Source of the DNA: Aricia agestis
Taxonomy: Eukaryota; Arthropoda; Insecta; Lepidoptera; Lycaenidae
Reading direction: 5' to 3'
Length of the DNA: 64,000 nt
Assembly (NCBI RefSeq): GCF_905147365.1
Contig: NC_056428.1
Coordinates: 7,098,001-7,162,000, forward strand
A program made the position numbers and the translations under genes. Positions 47,299 through 62,200 of this stretch are shown piece by piece. Positions within the stretch are counted from its first letter, which is position 1. Each line of letters begins with the position of its first letter. The notes beneath the pieces were generated by a model. The model saw nothing but the letters and a program-made list of their open reading frames with translations. It was not told the origin of the DNA and did no database searches.

Positions 47299-50200
47299 TA
47301 TTATAAAAAATCCAGAAATATATCGATGCAATGAACATTTTAGTTCTAATACGATTCAACAGATGGCGTTTAATTTTTTACTTCATTGTAACATAGAAGT
47401 AATCATACTTATAAGTTATTATGTTTTTGTTTATAGTTTTTAATACGTTAGAATATTATGTTTAATAATATTATCACTAGGTATAATAATAATCAATCTA
47501 TCTTATCTTATAGAACTACTGCATTTCTAATTCATACTATCCATACTAATATTATAAATGCGAAAGTATGTCTGTCTGTCTGTCTGTCTCGCTTTCACGC
47601 CAAAACTACTGAACCGATTGCAATGAAATTTTGTACACAGTTATTTTAGAGTCTGAGAAAGGACATAGGCTACATTTTGATGTGGAAAAATATCTTATTT
47701 CCATGAAAATATCGATGATAATTAATTCGCATTGCGCGTGGGCAGCGCTCATCCCGGGGGTCCTGGGTTCGAGTCCCGCAGGCGGAACAAAAAGTTTTCA
47801 ATGTTCCTGGGTCTTGGATGTGTATTAAAATAATATTTCAAAAATCTTAAATGTATCAATTTATGTATAATACTATAAAAAATCCAGAAATATATCGATG
47901 CAATGAACATTTTAGTTCTAATACGATTCAACAGATGGCGTTTTATTTTTTACTTTATTGTAACATAGAACTAATCATACTTATTAGTTAGTAGTTTTTG
48001 TTTATAGTTTTTAATACGTTAGAATATTATGTTTAATAATATAATCACTTGGTATAATAATAATCAATCTATCTTATCTTATAGAACTCCTACTGCATTT
48101 CTAATATATGTGACAAGTTGACAACAGATGGCGCTCTAAAATAAAGGAGTTCGAGTGTACCGTGTTGGCCTATATTCCATCCAGAAAATATATCAATGCG
48201 TTGATTGCATTGATATTGCATTTTTAATTCTAATATATGAAAACAGATGGCGTTTTATTTTTTACTTAATTATTGTAACAGAACTAATCATACCTACTTT
48301 ACTATATAATATTGTTTTTATTCTACTATATAATATTAGTTTATAGCGCGCGGTGTCAACAAAATTTGTGTCAAATTTAAAAACTTTTTAAAACCCTGGT
48401 AAGTGGTACCCCTCTTAGGGCCGCGCTACACCGGAATGGCAGCGCTGAAAGTGCTCGCCTCGCCGCTGCCATTCCGGTGTAGCGCGGCCCTTAATTAATC
48501 AAAATACCCAAAAACAGCTGTGCAGTGTGCACATAATCTATACTAATATTATAAATGCGAAAGTATCTCTGTCTGTCTGTCTCTCGCTTTCACGCCAAAC
48601 GCCAAAACTACCGAACCGATAGTAATGAAATTTTGTATACAGATAGTCTAAAGGCTGAGAAAGGACATAGGCTACTTTTTTACTGGAAAAAAGGGTTGTA
48701 AGGGGGTGAAAATGCGTAAATTTGTTCAAATTAAGTTAGTTCCAACAATTCATAATAGATGGCGCCGTGCGTCTTCTACATCGCGCTGACGCTTGCTCAA
48801 AAGTCTTCCTATAAGACGTGGTATCATCTTACATTTAAGAGGATACACCAGGGGCGAGAGAAATTGAAAATAGGTATTTGAAAATGTATTGCTGTCTCAC
48901 CAATCTCAAATCTCCCACCGCAGAGCGCGATAGAGACAACACGACAAAAGTTCTAATAAAAGAACAGAAAATCTTCGATTCGTTTTCCGCTGATTCCTTC
49001 TCCAAAACTTAACCGATTTAAGTAATTTTTTCATTAAGAATTAAAGCAAGGCTTGAGCTGTGTTCCTATGTTTTATTTTTTGTATATTCTAGCCAGTTTT
49101 GTTTTCTGGGTGTTTTAACACAGAGGAAAATCTGGCCATTTTTTGGGTTTTTGGACGTTCTTATCTTTTTTAATAATTAAATTATGAAAAAAAAGAAAAC
49201 ATAGGGACATGCTTATAGTGGCCATAGATATTCAGAAAAAAAATCATAACTCTACCGGCATTATCCAGGGAGAAAACAGGGGACAGCGTTTGTATGGAAA
49301 AACGGCGGTGTGGAATCCTCTTAAGTTTTGATTTTTTTCGATTGTTATATCTATTCTACGGTATTAAATAACTCAGTACTTTATCTGTGCAGTGACGTAA
49401 ACTTAAATCTATCAATGATAAATAGTTTATGGGTAAAGTTGTGTAATTGGAGGGCTAAGTAAGCTTTAAAATTTGGCATAAAATATAAAGTTTAATATAA
49501 AATAATGAAATACTTATTGTGTGCACACTGCACAGCTGTATTGATTTAAGGGGTACCAGGTTTTTTTTATAAAAGCTTTTGACACCAATTTTGTTGACAT
49601 CGCGCGCTATAAACTGAAGTCCACGCGGACGAAGTCGCGGGCAACAGCTAGTATTATACATAAGTCTAAGTGATAATACTTTAGGGTGTGTATGTGTTCC
49701 TTTCATAGAGTTTACTGTGATAGTAGCAGCGCTGAAAGACCAAATTTTTTATTCACTTTTGTATGGAGAAACTCGTTACACTGGGGCGCTTGCCCATACA
49801 TTTAGCGTTGTTATTTGCACTTTATAAGGAAAAACTAAATGATAATTCTTTAGGATGTGTACGTAACACATCCTAAAGAATTATATTATCATTTAGTTTC
49901 CCTCCAATTTTGTTGACATCGCGCGCTATAAACTGAAGTCCACGCGGACGAAGTCGCGGGCAACAGCTAGTAATCTATATTATAACAAGATCAAAAGAGA
50001 GAGGCAGTCTAATGAAAATTGTAACAACTTTTATTTGACAGGTCGTCAAAAGTCGTCAATCGTTTTTATGCCCTTTCGGTATTTCCAAAATATTGTTCAA
50101 CTAGCTGTTGCCCGCAACTTCGTCCGCGTGAATGTATGTTATTAAAATCGAGATTTAGAAAATTGAACACCCATCTACGACTATTTAAGTTGGATCTATA

Positions 50201-53200
50201 TTACACACGAAATTGTTAATTTACATCAAAGACCCAGGAAACTTGAACCTCAGATACTTATCGTTTTGAAAAATCCTTTCTTTGAAGACTGCTTGGCGTG
50301 GACAGGGGATGGAGGCCACAGTAGGTATAGCTAAGTTAATATTGGAATTTGTTGTGGACTGTTGCCAATAATAATTATTGTGACAAAAACTCTTGAAGGC
50401 ACGGATTAAGTTCTTATAGCGCTGTCCACGATATCACCGTAGTTAGCGACATCAGATTTACACTGTAGGTTGTCTAGCATTGTAGAATATTTCGTCTTGG
50501 CAGAAAAAACTCTCCCAGAGTACATGATGTGAGGTTTATTCACAGAAAGGTTTATTCAAACATACTGCCTTCGGTCGTACATACATATTCTACCATTTCT
50601 ACCTATGTGCTCGACTGATGCTAGTGACTTAGATCCGTAAAGTTTGACATTACCATGGCCGGTAACGAATTGAGATACGCAGTGGTTAATATCCGTTATT
50701 ATCCATCCAGACCTTTGCTAGAATTGGTAATCACTTTGGTTGTCGTTGTTAATTTCGAGGAGTTTCTTCAACTCCATTACTTATCAAGTCACCGTTTTTA
50801 GGGTTCCGTACCCAAAGGGTAAAAACGGGACCCTATTACTAAGACTCCGTTGTCTATCTCCAGGCTGTATCTCAAGAACCGTTATAGCTAGAGTTCTGAA
50901 TTTTTTATAGATTGTGTATATCTATTGCCGCTATAACAAATTATACTGAAAATAAAATAAATATTCAAGGGTTCATACCCATACAATAAACATGATTTTT
51001 TGGCCTTTTTTGCTCGATATCAATAATGACAACAGGCAGGCAGTTGAAATTCGGGCAATCTATACAACAAAAAAAGAATTTTGAAAATTTGACCACAAAC
51101 AGCAAAGTAAACATTAACTCCTCTTTTTTCGAAAATCGGTTAAAAAGTATCTAAGATGTTGACCAGGGATGTAAGGTGTCATCATGCCAAATCTCATTGA
51201 AATCGGTCCAGCGGATTCAGAGATTAGCCTGTACAAACAGACAAACAGACAGAGAAGCAAAACTTTCAAAAACGGTTTAAATGTGTTCTACTAATCTTCT
51301 TACATGCCCCTGACTCGTTTTTTCAAGTTTATTTTCAATGTATAAAAATTTTACCTCTACGACTTTATTATAAGTATAGAGATATAGATTTGTTGGTAAT
51401 TTTAATAAATATTATTATACTAGCTGTTGCCCGCGACTTCGTCCGCGTGGACTTCAGTTTATAGCGCGCGGTGTTAATAAAATTGGTGTCAAAAGCTTTT
51501 TAAAACCCTGGTACCCCTTAAATCAAAATACCCAAAACAGCCGTGTTAATGTGCACATAATATGATTTTTTTTAAATTAAACTTTTTTATACCTTTTAAA
51601 GCTTATTTAGCGTTACACAACTTAGCTGCATAATGCATTACACAACTTTAGCTTTGCCCAATAGCCAATACCCATAGGCCATAAACTATTTAGTATTTAT
51701 TATTGGTAGACTGATGTTTCTGGTCTCTATGTTGGTACGTGAGTTATTTAATAACATGTATAACAATCGAAAGAATCTAAATATTATCTGAACATGGTAC
51801 CACCTCTTATAGAAATACATATGAGCAAGCGATAGCGCGATCTAGGTGACTATTGGCGCCATCTGTTCCAGTTTTTGGAACTAACTTAATTTGAACAAAT
51901 TTACGCATAAACACCCCCTTACAACCCCTTTTTCCAGTAAGAAGTAGCCTAAGTCCTTTCTCAGGCTTTAGACTAGACTATCTGTGTACAAAATTTCATT
52001 ACAATCGGTTCAGTTTTGACTTTTGGCGTGAAAGCGAGACACACAGACAGACAGACAGACAGACAGAGATACTTTCGCATTTATAATATTAGTATAGAAC
52101 GTGTATAACAATCGAAAGAATCGAAAATCGTAACTTAACATGGTACCACCTCTTATAGAAATACGCATGAGCAAGCAATAGCGCGATCTAGGGGACTCTT
52201 GGCGCCATCTATTTTGAGTTTTTGGAACTAACTTAATTTGACCAAATTTACGCATTTTCACCCCCTTACAACCCCCTTTTCCAGTTAAAAAGTAGCCTGT
52301 GTCCTTTCTCAGGCTTTAGACTATCTGTGTACAAAATTTCATTACAATCGGTTCAGTAGTTTTGGCGTGAAAGCGAGACAGACAGACAGAGATACATTCG
52401 CATTTATAATATTAGTATAGATTTAAAAATGCTTACTTGTTCTATACTTGATGGCTTGTAAATCATAAGAATAATCCTGAAAAATATACATTTCACAGGT
52501 ATGTGCATAAACCTATAATGCTATATATATTATGTCTATGGGTATGTGTTTATTTTTGCTCTATTCTGTCTTTAGCTCTCTATTTCAAATAAAATATTGT
52601 GAATCCTCCCTTTTACTTTCATATTTTGCGTAACTAAAGTTACTAATGTTCTTATATTACACAAATTTTGAAGAAAACATTTTCATTAAAAATTTTTACA
52701 TATACGCTAGTGCTTGAATCAAAGGTGAATGCCCAAAAATGTATGGACCAAAAACCCGGAATCGATTGAAACCATTTATATGTAGCATAGTAGACTACTT
52801 ATACTGTATCCCAAATACAATGTCCTTTTTGGATTAAACAATCACCGAGTACCTACTTTAAAAACGATCGTAACTAATTGACTTTTCTTATAGGAATCTA
52901 TGATAGTTAGGAGTTAGGACGACGCGATGCTACAAACGATAGTGTGGCGATTAGTACGTAGTAAAAACATTTTTAATACAGATGTACAGTGTTATAATTA
53001 TGTATTCATGAATTTAATGTTTAAATATTTATCACTTTTTTATCTGACAGTATAGAATGTTAGTTTGGTATAGAAAATAATCTGTATACAATATGTACTG
53101 TTTTTTTAAGGATTATTAAGTACACGATATCGGTTATATGATTGTTTTTATAAAATAAGGGGGCAAACGAGCAAACGGGTCACTTGATGGAAAGCAACTA

Positions 53201-56200
53201 TACTGTCGCCCATGGATACTCGCAACATTAGAAGAGCTGCAAGTACGTTGCCACTTGCCGGCCTTTGAAGGTTTGCAGGTCGTATTGAAAATATAGTGAC
53301 AGTTTATTTCACAGTTTTACAGTGCGCAGCAGAAAGTTACGCAAAAAACGCACGGCGGAAGACTGCCACTCATCAAAGTGATGAGGGTGGTATATTTTTT
53401 GCGTGGAGCGATGGCGAAAAGTTGGAGCCTGGAGGTGGTATGATTCCGAACAAATTCTTAGAGCACTCCCCGTGATACAATCCATACTAATATTATAAAT
53501 GCGAAAGTATATCTGTCTGTCTGTCTCGCTTTCACGCCAAAACTACTGAACCGATTGCAATGAAATTTTGTACACAGTTATTCTACAGTCTGAGAAAGGA
53601 CATAGGCTACATTTTGATGCGGGAAAATATCTTATTTCCATGAAAACATCGATAAAAATTAATTCGCATTGCGCGTGGCCAGCGCTCATCTCGCGGGTCC
53701 TGGGTTCGAGTCCCGCAAAACCCGGAACAAAAAGTTTTCAATGTTCCGGGTCTTGGATGTGTATTAAAATAATATTTAAAAAATCTTAAATATATTTTAT
53801 GTATAATATTATAAAAAATCCAGAAATATATCGATGCAATGAACATTTTAGTTCTAATACGATTCAACAGATGGCGTTTTATTTTTTACTTCATTGTAAC
53901 ATAGAACTAATCATACTTATTAGTTACTAGCTGTTGCCCGCGACTTCGTCCGTAGAATCTGTAGAATTTCGTGAAAGTGTAAAGAAAATCTTCCCAAATT
54001 GTAGTAAATTCATCTTAAATAAATCAGATTACGAAGTTCCCGTAAATAAATCAATACTTTTTAAGAAAGCAACATCTAAAGACGTTCTCAAAATTATACA
54101 AGGACTTAATGACAATAAATCTCCCGGAATTGATAGGATTCGATGTATAGATATAAAAAGTGTCGCTCATAAAATAATAAATGTGATAGTAAAATTAATT
54201 AATACAAGCGGAAGAAGTGGAATATATCCGCAGCATCTCAAAACAGGAATCGTAAGACCAATTTATAAGAGTGGTAGTCACATTGAATATAGCAACTATA
54301 GGCCTATAACTATATTGCCAGTTATTGACAAAATAGTAGAAAAGTTTGTGTGCTCTCAAATACAAAATTTCTATACTAAAAATGACATACTATCAGCTAA
54401 CCAATATGGATTTCAACCTAAGAAATCGACCGGACAGTTATTATCCAAGTTTATAAACGAGGTAAATAAATGTTTAGATAACAAAAAACACGTACTACTA
54501 CTTTTTATAGATTTTAGCAAAACCTTTGATACTTTAAAACACAGTACACTACTGCAAAAACTAGACAATTCTGGAATTAGGGGTCACATATTAAAATGGT
54601 GCAAAAATTACTTATCAGGCCGAAAATATAAAGTAAAAATAGGAAATGAATTTAGTGATGATGTTGATATTGAAGATGGAACAGCTCAGTGGTCCGTGAT
54701 CGGTCCAAAGCACTATCTCTCGTATGTTAATGACATGGAAAATGTAGTAAAGAATTGTCCTCTACTCCAGTTCGCAGATGACACCTGTCTGATGGCTGTT
54801 AGTGAAAATATTAGTAGGGCAGCTAAACTGTTGCAAGAAGACTTTACACGGATTGCTAAATGGGCCCATGATGCTAACCTTGTAATAAATGCAAAGAAAA
54901 CAAAAATAATACATATTCACTCATCGCATGTATATCATTGCGCACGATCACAAGTGCTTACATGATGAAAAAGAATTTAAAGACACAATATGTGTGAAAA
55001 TTGAACAAGTGACACATCATAAGTATCTAGGACTAATTGTGGACAATAGATTTAACTGGTCATATCATGTAGATGATGTTTGTGATAAGTTGAGGGCAAT
55101 TCTAGTCAAATTCAAACTGATAAAAAGTAAAGTTCCATACCACATCTTATTAAATATGTATGTGGCCCTAGCAGAGTCAGTCATCTCCTACGGGTTTACA
55201 AGTTATGGGAGAACATTTAACACCTACTTAAACAAAGTATATAAATTACAATTAAGACTCTTAAAAACAATAATACCATCAAAATTAAGACACAAGTACG
55301 ATGATATCTCATACTTATTTAAGTTATGTAAGGTATTACCTATTTTTGAAAAATTTAAACTATTATTACTATGTGAACAGTATTTAAATAAAAATCTACT
55401 GATGCCTACACATCACAGATCTACGACTAGAAAAGTATCTGATGGCATATTTGAAATACCGAAATTTAAAAATTACTATGGCAAAAGAACTGTGGAATAT
55501 TTGCTACCATCTCTAATAAATAGCATCCCACAAAGTGTAAAAAGTAAATTTAAAGAAAATAATTACAGAAAATTATTAAAAAACTATTACTATGATATTA
55601 TGATGAGGCTGTGAAGGACCAAAATTAAGATAATAATATTATGTTAATTGTGGTCTTTTTTGGCTTCACTATCTATATTATATACTGATAGTACATACTA
55701 TATACAATACGCATGCACCCTAGTGGTATGAGTCATCGACCGATCCCAAGATATTATTTTATGTCGCAGGGCTAGGGTGCAATAGGGTATAAATACCTTT
55801 TTATTTAAAAGTGGCAACAATACATAAAAATAACTTATAACACATGATCATAAAAATTAAAAAGGGCGGATTGATCAGTTCATTAATACTCGGTGAATTT
55901 ATATAATATTATTATGGTATACATCCATGCATGCACCCTAGTGGTATGAGCAATCTACCGACCCCAAGATATAATATTATATCGTAGGGCTAGGGTACAT
56001 AACATAATAACTGCTCGTGTACTTAACAACAGTTAACCATATCCTAAAATGATATATGTATTAATATTCTGTTAATACGATTATTACATTTAAAATAAAA
56101 CCAATAAATCAGTGTGTACATAAAGTAATGATAACATCCTGTATGTGAAGGGTCGATGCTTACAAAAACCGGTCCAGTCGCAGTCCGCAGTTCACAGCTG

Positions 56201-59200
56201 ACACTATATTGTTATACTTACTGATAAGTGATGTAGTTTAGCAAATTAAATTATAATAATGTTTTTATTTGCAACTGCAAAATACATCATATTTAGTTTA
56301 TACTACACTATCTTTTTTATTAGCTGTACTTCCCCGTGAAGGATGAATGATGAAACATTTTTCAAACGTGATTATAATATGTATACGATAAAATCCAGAA
56401 AGATTGTTTTTTTTTGTTTTTGTTTTCTCATACATTTCCATAAAATATGAAACAATGTACTAAAAAATACAACACTTTCCTCAAGTTTGCCATATACGAT
56501 TACTTTCCAGAAATGATTCCTTACCATAAACACTATAAATTGATTCAATCGTACCAGGGCCGTCTCGAGTCCATGTGGCGCCCGTGTGCAAACATTACCC
56601 TAGCGCCAACTAACAAGCGCGTGGGCGGTCAAAATGAAATAGGTACAAAGTAAAAGTACTGTTTGTCCGGCCGCTTAAGGATGAGGACTCTACGCCGTGG
56701 CTTCTTTCGTTCCACCAGACGAACCGTAACAGCACATCAAGTTACCACATAGGTACTGTCAAATTTCTCCAATATAAAATAGATAACAAAACCCTATTGT
56801 TATTTGTTTGTAGATTGAAGTTTTTTTTTCGGTTTTGACCATGATGTGCTCTTGAGTCTTGACTGACCCTAACAAGCCTAACCCTAAAACGTAAATTTTA
56901 TATCGCTTAAGTACTTCAATTTTACTTTAAATTTCATGTTCTATACTTATTAAACAACACATCATCACAACATCGGTATTAATTCGATTTCATTATTCGA
57001 TTTCATTGAAGAACTCTAACTTCTCTAAATCCGAAGAGCCAGCATGGCACAGTTTGTTTTCTAAGTTCACTGTGCTTTTTTGTATCTAAATCCAAATCCT
57101 CCCACTACCGATTTTTAAAAAACGAGCGATAGGACTCACTATTACACCAAATATATAGCTTCATTTATGTGTTTTAAGGTTCATTTCACGTTAAAAAATA
57201 AAGATTATAATATTTATATTGCAAAAGCCGAGCCGCTCATGGCGCGCCTTGCTTTGCTGTAATTCTACAAATATAAGAAGAGCTTCTTCTTACGTTGTTC
57301 TTTCTTTTTACGTTGGTCAATATAGCGTGGGCCGTGGCAGCCGGCCAGCGCGGGCGCGCGCCGAGTGCGAGCGGCGCTCGGCGCCCCTAGAACCGCGGCG
57401 CCCGTATGCACCGCACACATCGCACTTAAGTGAAAGACGCCCCTGAATAGTACAGGGTGTTTTTTGTGATTTTTTCTTACCTTCTACCCTCGTTAACTTT
57501 TTTCTCACATGGTTTAGAGATTTCATGTCATACTATAAAATGTACAGCTTCAAGCCCTTTCATTTGATATAACGTCTGGATGTGCTACAGCTCGGATACG
57601 GGTTCCACACAAAAATGCCCCTTGTTCTTTACACAAAATACTTAGAGTAACAATATATTAGAAGAAGTCAATAACTTACTTGATAATGCTTTCCATCATG
57701 TCCTTAAAGTCTCGTTCAGTTTGGCTTATTTCATTTAATTTATTTTCAGATACCACAACAATTACAATATATTTTTCAGTATCCATAATGTCATTAATAT
57801 TGGATCTTGTTATCTTTGGGAAGAAACCAAATCTTTCCGAATTAACCCATTTATCAAGTGTTGTATTTAAAGACTCCTTATCTTCCAATAATTCGGGATG
57901 AGCTGCAAAAAAATATAATTTTGTAGTCTCAAATATTTTTTCGATAATTTAGGTTACTTATTTATTTAATTTCGTTGTAAAGGAAGCCCCTCAAAAGCAT
58001 TTCCACAGTAACAGCTAGTTAAGCCATGTAATCAGTGGCTGATCAACTGTATAGCCTTTAATCCTATTTATCACAAAGGTATGATTTGCTATATAAAACA
58101 ATACATAAAATTTCGTAGTATTTTGTGCCTTGCCAAAAATAAAATTATGGTAACATTGTCACGAACTATTTTACTTGTTACATGAAGTAATTAGCCTTTG
58201 AATAAGTGTCTTATAATTTTTATTGTTAAAATTTCTTGTAAATGAACTTACTATTAAAGTAAAATACATCATTTTCTTTGTACACAAAGATGGCAGTTTC
58301 ATTTGGAGGTTGTTTCTCAGTAGGTGCCAAATCATGTGGCAGAGAATAAAACCAACTGTGTGCTTGATATTTTTCAGCGTGATTTGAATACATTTCCTGT
58401 AAAAAAAGTTATTGTCAATGATTAATCAGAAGTTTAACCCATCGATCGTGGAAAAACGAGAAACAATAGAATTTCTATTGTGTCTTGGTCATCGGTGACC
58501 GTATGGGTAGGGTATGTTATTCGAATATTCACCAAATAATTTTTCGAATAATTCGAATAATAAGAATAATTTTTATTTTTGCTTAAACTGCTACATAACA
58601 TAACATTAATATGGATTAAGAACATAATTAAGTTTATTTTAGAAAAATAATATTATTTATGAATATTCTAGATCTTTAATGATTCATCGGCGCCGTTGAC
58701 CATGTTTTACTCGTTAGAAGAACCCTAACAGAACGCTAATATGGAACCCCGAACCAGCAGCAGCAGCATTTTTGTATGGTGTTAGGTTATAATTTTTTTT
58801 AATTGAACAGTAACATTGTCCTACAGATAGAACAATCCATACAATGTATCCCGACACCGGTGTCCGATCCTTTGATGTCATGATTTATGGCATATTTTAG
58901 TGACAAATTGGCTTAATTTTTTTTTTCTCCAACTTTAAGACTGGGTTGCACCAGAGGCGTGGGTAAAGTTAAAGTTATGGTTATAGTTAAGGTAAATTTA
59001 ACTTTAACTTTACCCTTCTTCTTCTTCTTTTAAAAATGGCCGACTCGGTGAGTTGCCAATGTCAGAGTGGCTAACTTTGCCCGGAGAAATTGACAGATGA
59101 CAGCTGATCCAACAAGGTTATACATGCGCGTGGGCGGGGGCGCTGCTGGTAAAGGAGAACTGTCAAAAATTGCGGTTTTTGTATGATGACAGCGTTAGTT

Positions 59201-62200
59201 CCTTTTTTCGCCACATGCATTTAAAACCTTATCGAGCTCTATGGTTATAGTTAAATATGGCGTTTTGATGGCGTCCACTTTTAACTTTACCCAAAGATTT
59301 GACATTTTGCAAAGTAGTCAAAGTTAAAGTTACAGTTAAAGTTAAAGTTAGTTGGTGCAATCTAGTCTAAGACTGGGTTGCACCAGAGGCGTGGGTAAAG
59401 TTAAAGTTAAATATGGCGTCCAAACACCCCATATTCTCATACGACATCTGTCAATTTTTCCGGTTATAGTTAAGGTTAAAGTCAAAGTTAGTTGCTGCAA
59501 CTTCGTCTAAAAAAATCTCTGGCTTCATACTAATCTGACCTGCTGAATATTAAGTAAATCGTTATAACTTCTAAACTATCTGACTTAGAGCATAGCAGTA
59601 AAGAAATTAATTTAAGATGAAAACCTCCTCTATCTTTTTAAAATAAAAAAGAACCAGTTTAATGCGCTAGATTTATTAGATATTTTGTTTTTAGCAGTGT
59701 TTATGGTTTTGAAGGTTTAATTATTATGGCAGTAAATTAGATTCTCTCTGATAAAAAAATCAAATCTATGATTAGATTTACCGCGTGTACCTACTTGCTT
59801 TAGCTTTAAATGTGAATTAAGCTGTTGACCGTTCCAATACCAGCTACCATGCCACTTGCTAGTGCCAAAGAGCCGTGCCAGTGTGTTTGTGCGTGCATGT
59901 GTGTGTTCGTGGGTGTTTGTGGATGATCGTTAATGTTCGTGGCTGTGTGTAAGTGTTCGTGGGTGTACGTGGGTGTTCGTGGGTGTTTGTTGGTGTTCTT
60001 AGGTGTTCGTGGATGTTTGTAAATGTTCGTGGGAGTTCGTGGCTGTTTGAGAGTGTTTGTGTGTTTCGTCTATGAGTGTTTGTGATAATTAGTGGGTATT
60101 TCGGGTGTTCGTGGGTGATTATGGGTGTTCGTGGGAGTTTGTGGATGTTCGTGGGATTTGTGGGTGTTCGTGGGAGTTAGTGTGTGTTCGTGGGTAGGGT
60201 AGGTGTTTGTGTGTGTGATGTGGATGTTCGTAGGTGTCCGTAGTGGTAGCTGGTGACTTTAGTTAGTGGTGACTGGTGACGACGTAAGACTAAGCACGGT
60301 TTACAATTTACAGCATTTCCTTTATTGCCCAGCTGTAACCTTATATACATTTTTAAAGTGTTAAAGGACGCTATCACATTTTTTCACAAATATCAGCGAT
60401 TTTCAGGTACCATTTTAAAGAATTAGGAGCCACACAGCAAGGATATTTTGGTTTCAAATGGAAGATAATATATTCATCTCCACGTCTATACTATAAAAAT
60501 TTTATAGCCGCATACAAGATTTTCACATAAATACGTTTTAACTTTTAACCATCACAATAATGGCAAAATATTAAAAAAAGTGAGGTTTGATTAGGTACCA
60601 ACCATTATAGCTAAATACACTGAACTAAGGAAAATAAATATACAAAAAAATTGTTGCTTATTTAGTCCCCTATATGAATAGCTAAATATTTTATATAAAA
60701 ATAAATACCATTTCCATTTATAAGAAAAATAAGAAAGCTCTCAAATTTCTTCATACATTTTCGCCCTATCAAGAAAGAGGCGAGCGTCGTAACCGCCACT
60801 GTACAAGGCGCGCTAATATTTAATGTTATTTTAATGTCTTTAACGTCGATATTCGTACTGACCTGCCAAAATTTGTCATAATTTTTGTGATAGCGTCCAT
60901 AACAATGAACATTGACTGACATTAATAAAAGTAAAAACAAGAATAGAATGTCGCAAAAAGCGATGGTTTGCCGTAAATAAAAGAAGAAGAAGAAGAATTA
61001 TTTACTTTATAAATTATACTATTAACAAATAGGTTGTACGAAGATTCGTTTTACTTGTAATCAGTTTTTAAGAAAAAATTTCGAACTATTCGATAATTTA
61101 GTAAATTTGTCAAATAATAACATTCCCTACGTATGGGGCTTGATGAATTAATAACAAAACTAATAATATCATATCCTTCATATTCTCATACAATTCCAAT
61201 AAGCTTTGAATATCAACCCATCAATCATGGAAAAACGAGACACAATAGAATTTCTTTTGTGTCTCGGTCACTGGTGACCGTGTGGGGTTTGATGAACTAA
61301 TCTATATAAATAAGCTGGTAAAAGTAAACTTTTTATTATCTATATCTTATAAATGCGAAAGTGTGTGTCTTCACACCAAAACTGCTGAACTGATTTTACT
61401 AAAATTTGGCATGGAGATACTTTGAGTCCCAGGAAAGGACATAGGATACTTTTTATCCCGGAAAAATGTACAGTTCCCGCGCGATAAACGAGTTTTGGTG
61501 CAACTGAGTTGCGGGTGTCATCTAGTAACAAATAAATAATTTTAGGTCAAGAAGCCATACCCATAACACTCCATGTTGCTTTCCAATGTAGCCAAAGAAC
61601 AGATCATGTGATTCTTTAAGGTAGCCAAGACTGTCTGCATGTGACACCACCTGTATGGCAGGTAGTGCCATTCTCATGGCATAGTTCACCATGTCATCCT
61701 TAACTCTCTCCCCATTATACTCATGCAAGTAAGAACCTTTGATACTGAAATGGTAATATTTTGTTAATAACACTTTTTGGTTATAATCCCAGAATTTAAG
61801 AGAAATTATCATTATTAAAAAGCAATTAAAATCGGCCAAGTGCGAGTCGGACTTGCGCATGAAGTGTTCTATACCACTATAGAGCAAAATTAGGCCAAAA
61901 AGTGTTTTTTGTATGGGAGCCCCCCTTAATTTTTTCATTTTATTTTAATATTATTATTAAATATTAATGTACACAATATATAACTAAGGATTTTGTGTAA
62001 AATTCAAGTATCTACCTGTTGCCATTATTGATATGGAGCAAAAAAGGCCATAAAAATTATGATTGTTATATGGGAGCCCCCTTAAATATTAATTTTATAT
62101 TGTATTTAATATTTTTTGTTATAGCGGCAACAGATATACACATTCTGTAAAAATTTCAACTCTCTAGCTAGGTAGTTCTGGAGTTACAGCCTGCAGGCAG

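Noticed and set aside
47739..47776. A genuine tRNA gene
   Set aside because: A and B boxes are present, but the block cannot fold into a full cloverleaf with a clear anticodon arm and it is repeated inside a mobile element. It is treated as a tRNA-derived SINE-like unit.
57219..57526. Overlapping ORFs at 57.2-57.5 kb
   Set aside because: They lie in a GC-rich dispersed repeat within TMX3 intron 5, with no conserved domain on either strand.
59878..60235. Possible CRISPR array
   Set aside because: The repeats are contiguous decamers without unique spacers, in an animal intron. It is a minisatellite.
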